43,465 nucleotides of DNA from an uncultured Bacteroidia bacterium (lineage in GTDB: Bacteria > Bacteroidota > Bacteroidia > Bacteroidales > Prolixibacteraceae): positions 1-43,465 of the forward strand of contig CAIVMQ010000099.1 of assembly GCA_903907075.1 (NCBI GenBank), given 5' to 3'. Positions within the stretch are counted from its first letter, which is position 1, and every line of letters starts with the position of its first letter. The position numbers and the translations under genes were made by a program. The notes under the pieces were generated by a model. The model ran no database searches, was not told the origin of the DNA, and was given only the letters and a program-made list of their open reading frames with translations. Positions 41,968-43,465 of this stretch are shown here, one piece after another.

Positions 41968-42918
41968 CTATTCGAAACTAATTTTCGGAATTTTATTTGC
42001 CATCGCTTCCAATTCTTTGTCTCCGTCAAATAGAAGCGGGAAGAAACGGCTGTCGAGCGGTTTGTCGTGGATCATTTCGGGAAAGCTTTTTAACGCGTCC
42101 AATCTGTCATATCCGGCAAGATTCCCCAATGTGAGATGATCCATCGTATTAATTACGGTTGCTCTGCGGGGGTGGTCGGAAAGATTGGAATACGAACCGT
42201 GCATGGTTAATGGATGGTGAAAGCTGGCATACCCCTTGGGTAACTCATTGGCAACCCTGTTATCAAAAATCGCTAATCGTTCTTCATTTAAAACTGTGCG
42301 GACGGCATCCATATCGCCGGTTAGTCCGGTTACCGGAAGTAAACCCCAATTATGACTCCCCGGAACATAATAAAGACATCCATTCTCCTTTGTTGTATCA
42401 TCCAGTCCAATCCAACAGGTGAGGTGGTGCATTGGTTTAGTGAAGGTCCAGTAGGAGAAATCCTGATGCCAGGCCACCACTCCTCCATGTAGTGCAGGTT
42501 TACAAAACAGCTGATCGTGGAAGAGTCGGTACGATCGTCCCATAAGCTGGTATGCCGCCATCCGGAAAGCCGGTGCCCACAGCAGATCATGGAATCCTGG
42601 GGTGACCCGCCAAGCCCCTAAAGCATGGAAGAGAACTTTTTCAGGATCTTCTGATTCATTGGTTTCATAATGGTAAAACAGAGCTTTCTCTTCGGTCGTT
42701 AAGGATTGGAAATGGCTAAGTTCATTATTCAGAATCTCCACCTGTTTCTCGTTGAGAATCTTAATTCCAGAGATAAAACCTTGTTTTGTAAACAGATCGA
42801 TTTGCTCTTGTGAAAGCATATATTGTTCCCATTCTTTGGCACTTGAGGGTTGTTTAAACATTTTACTTATTGGATTACCATGAACTGAAAGATCGGAGGA
42901 TGATTGAGAAGGAATCAT
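41968..42918 (-). CDS. Phytanoyl-CoA dioxygenase (PhyH) family protein
   Basis: A cytoplasmic Fe(II)/2-oxoglutarate-dependent oxygenase of 316 residues. The double-stranded beta-helix core is marked by the WHQDFSYW motif (H151, D153) and the distal His in TMHGSYSNLSDHPRRA (H240), with R250-251 area as 2-oxoglutarate contact. These are the facial-triad residues of the PhyH family. YYVPGSHNWG is another family hallmark. The N-terminal extension before MLSQEQIDLFTKQGF could be shorter; ATG codons at residues 20 and 34 are alternatives, and the second matches the usual family start. Bacterial PhyH proteins act on varied small molecules (ectoine, halogenation and antibiotic pathways), and the neighbours do not fix a substrate. 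Confidence 0.9.
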   Translation of the reverse strand: MIPSQSSSDLSVHGNPISKMFKQPSSAKEWEQYMLSQEQIDLFTKQGFISGIKILNEKQVEILNNELSHFQSLTTEEKALFYHYETNESEDPEKVLFHALGAWRVTPGFHDLLWAPAFRMAAYQLMGRSYRLFHDQLFCKPALHGGVVAWHQDFSYWTFTKPMHHLTCWIGLDDTTKENGCLYYVPGSHNWGLLPVTGLTGDMDAVRTVLNEERLAIFDNRVANELPKGYASFHHPLTMHGSYSNLSDHPRRATVINTMDHLTLGNLAGYDRLDALKSFPEMIHDKPLDSRFFPLLFDGDKELEAMANKIPKISFE

Positions 42919-43026
42919 AATTACATTAGTTTGGAAGTTTAAAGAAGGTTTTGTTAGTACACCTCGCCGAATCCGGATAATGTCAGAGGTGATTTAATGG
43001 ATAACAAACATCCTGTGGAAAAAGTT

Positions 43027-43465
43027 GGGTGATGCGATTTTTAATCGCATTTTTAATCGATACTTCAGCGATTTAAAATCGCTGCACCCTTAAGTGCTAA
43101 TGCAAATTATTGTTCGAATGGGCGGGTGTTGCGATTTTTAATCGCATTTTTAATCGATACTTCAGCGATTTCAAATTGCTGCACCCTTAAGTGCTAATGC
43201 AAATCATTGTTCGAATGGGCGGGTGTTGTGATTTTTAATCGCACTTATATATTTTATTTTCAGCGATTTCAAATCGCTGCACCCTTAAGTGCTAATGCAA
43301 ATTATTGTTCGAATGGGCGGGTGCTGTGATTTTTAATCGCACTTATAATTTTGATTCAACGATTTCAAATCGCTGCACCCTTAAGTGCTAATGCAAATTA
43401 TTGTTCGAATGGGCGGGTGTTGCGATTTTTAATCGCATTTTTAATCGATACTTCAGCGATTTCAA
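43027..43465. repeat. ~97-bp tandem repeat array, truncated by window end
   Basis: The anchor GCTGCACCCT recurs at 43081, 43178, 43276 and 43372 (periods 97, 98 and 96), and a fifth unit is cut by the window end. Each unit has a GCGATTTTTAATCGC hairpin, a variable linker, an AGCGATTTCAAATCGCT hairpin, and a constant stretch from GCACCCTTAAG to GGGCGGGTG. There is no ORF. 42919-43026 before it holds only the PhyH upstream region. Confidence 0.92.

Noticed and set aside
43027..43465. CRISPR array
   Set aside because: The period is about 97 bp and nearly the whole unit is conserved; there are no unique spacers of 30-40 bp between short repeats and no cas genes nearby.
1..43465. tRNA, rRNA or insertion-sequence genes
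   Set aside because: No cloverleaf-like, rRNA-like or transposase sequences were recognised on either strand by reading; a covariance-model scan was not possible.

Overview
The window looks like chromosomal DNA of a Bacteroidota bacterium, probably a glycan-degrading Bacteroidales or Marinilabiliales relative. The grounds are: AT-rich DNA with mostly weak Shine-Dalgarno sequences, several TAnnTTTG-type -7 promoter boxes, many exported glycoside hydrolases (three GH78, two GH29, one GH2), Tat-exported Gfo/Idh/MocA and isomerase-like proteins, and small families typical of the phylum (DUF4268, DUF4337, DUF5777-like, PspC). Family names come from memory and motif reading, not from a search.

Layout. 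0-3.3 kb: GH78 rhamnosidase lipoprotein and a small membrane-anchored protein. 3.5-8.5 kb: housekeeping genes (EttA-type ABC-F ATPase, Gfo/Idh/MocA oxidoreductase, CorA, exported thioredoxin). 8.5-11.4 kb: GH29 fucosidase with a hydroxypyruvate-isomerase-like protein, then PspC and an acidic orphan. 11.8-15.9 kb: Hsp20, DUF4268 protein, membrane protein, cold-shock protein, DUF4337 protein, second GH29. 16.2-24.5 kb: a minus-strand electron-transfer island of six c-type cytochromes (23 predicted heme c sites), a b-type cytochrome, a probable outer-membrane beta-barrel and a cysteine-rich Crp/Fnr regulator. 24.9-34.6 kb: two more GH78 enzymes, a Tat-type Gfo/Idh/MocA protein and an unclassified beta-propeller plus alpha/alpha-toroid enzyme. 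34.6-39.1 kb: two amidohydrolase-superfamily proteins separated by a nested short repeat. 39.3-42.9 kb: GH2 beta-galactosidase-like enzyme and a PhyH-type dioxygenase. 43.0 kb to the end: a ~97-bp tandem repeat array that runs off the window.

How the genes may work together. The GH78, GH29 and GH2 enzymes would strip terminal rhamnose, fucose and galactose-type residues from a plant, algal or microbial heteropolysaccharide. No SusC/SusD pair is in the window, so uptake must be encoded elsewhere. The most interesting unit is the cytochrome island. It holds a seven-heme NapC/NirT-type inner-membrane cytochrome (ImcH-like architecture), a seven-heme cytochrome next to a four-helix cytochrome b (like a split CbcL), two paralogous small monoheme cytochromes, a beta-barrel, and two cytochrome lipoproteins, one with six hemes behind a short collagen-like stalk. 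A perfect FNR palindrome follows the regulator gene and precedes the six-heme gene, and a near-perfect copy precedes a small cytochrome gene. Together these suggest an oxygen-regulated route from menaquinol across the envelope to an outer-membrane or extracellular acceptor. That function is an inference: no terminal reductase is recognisable.
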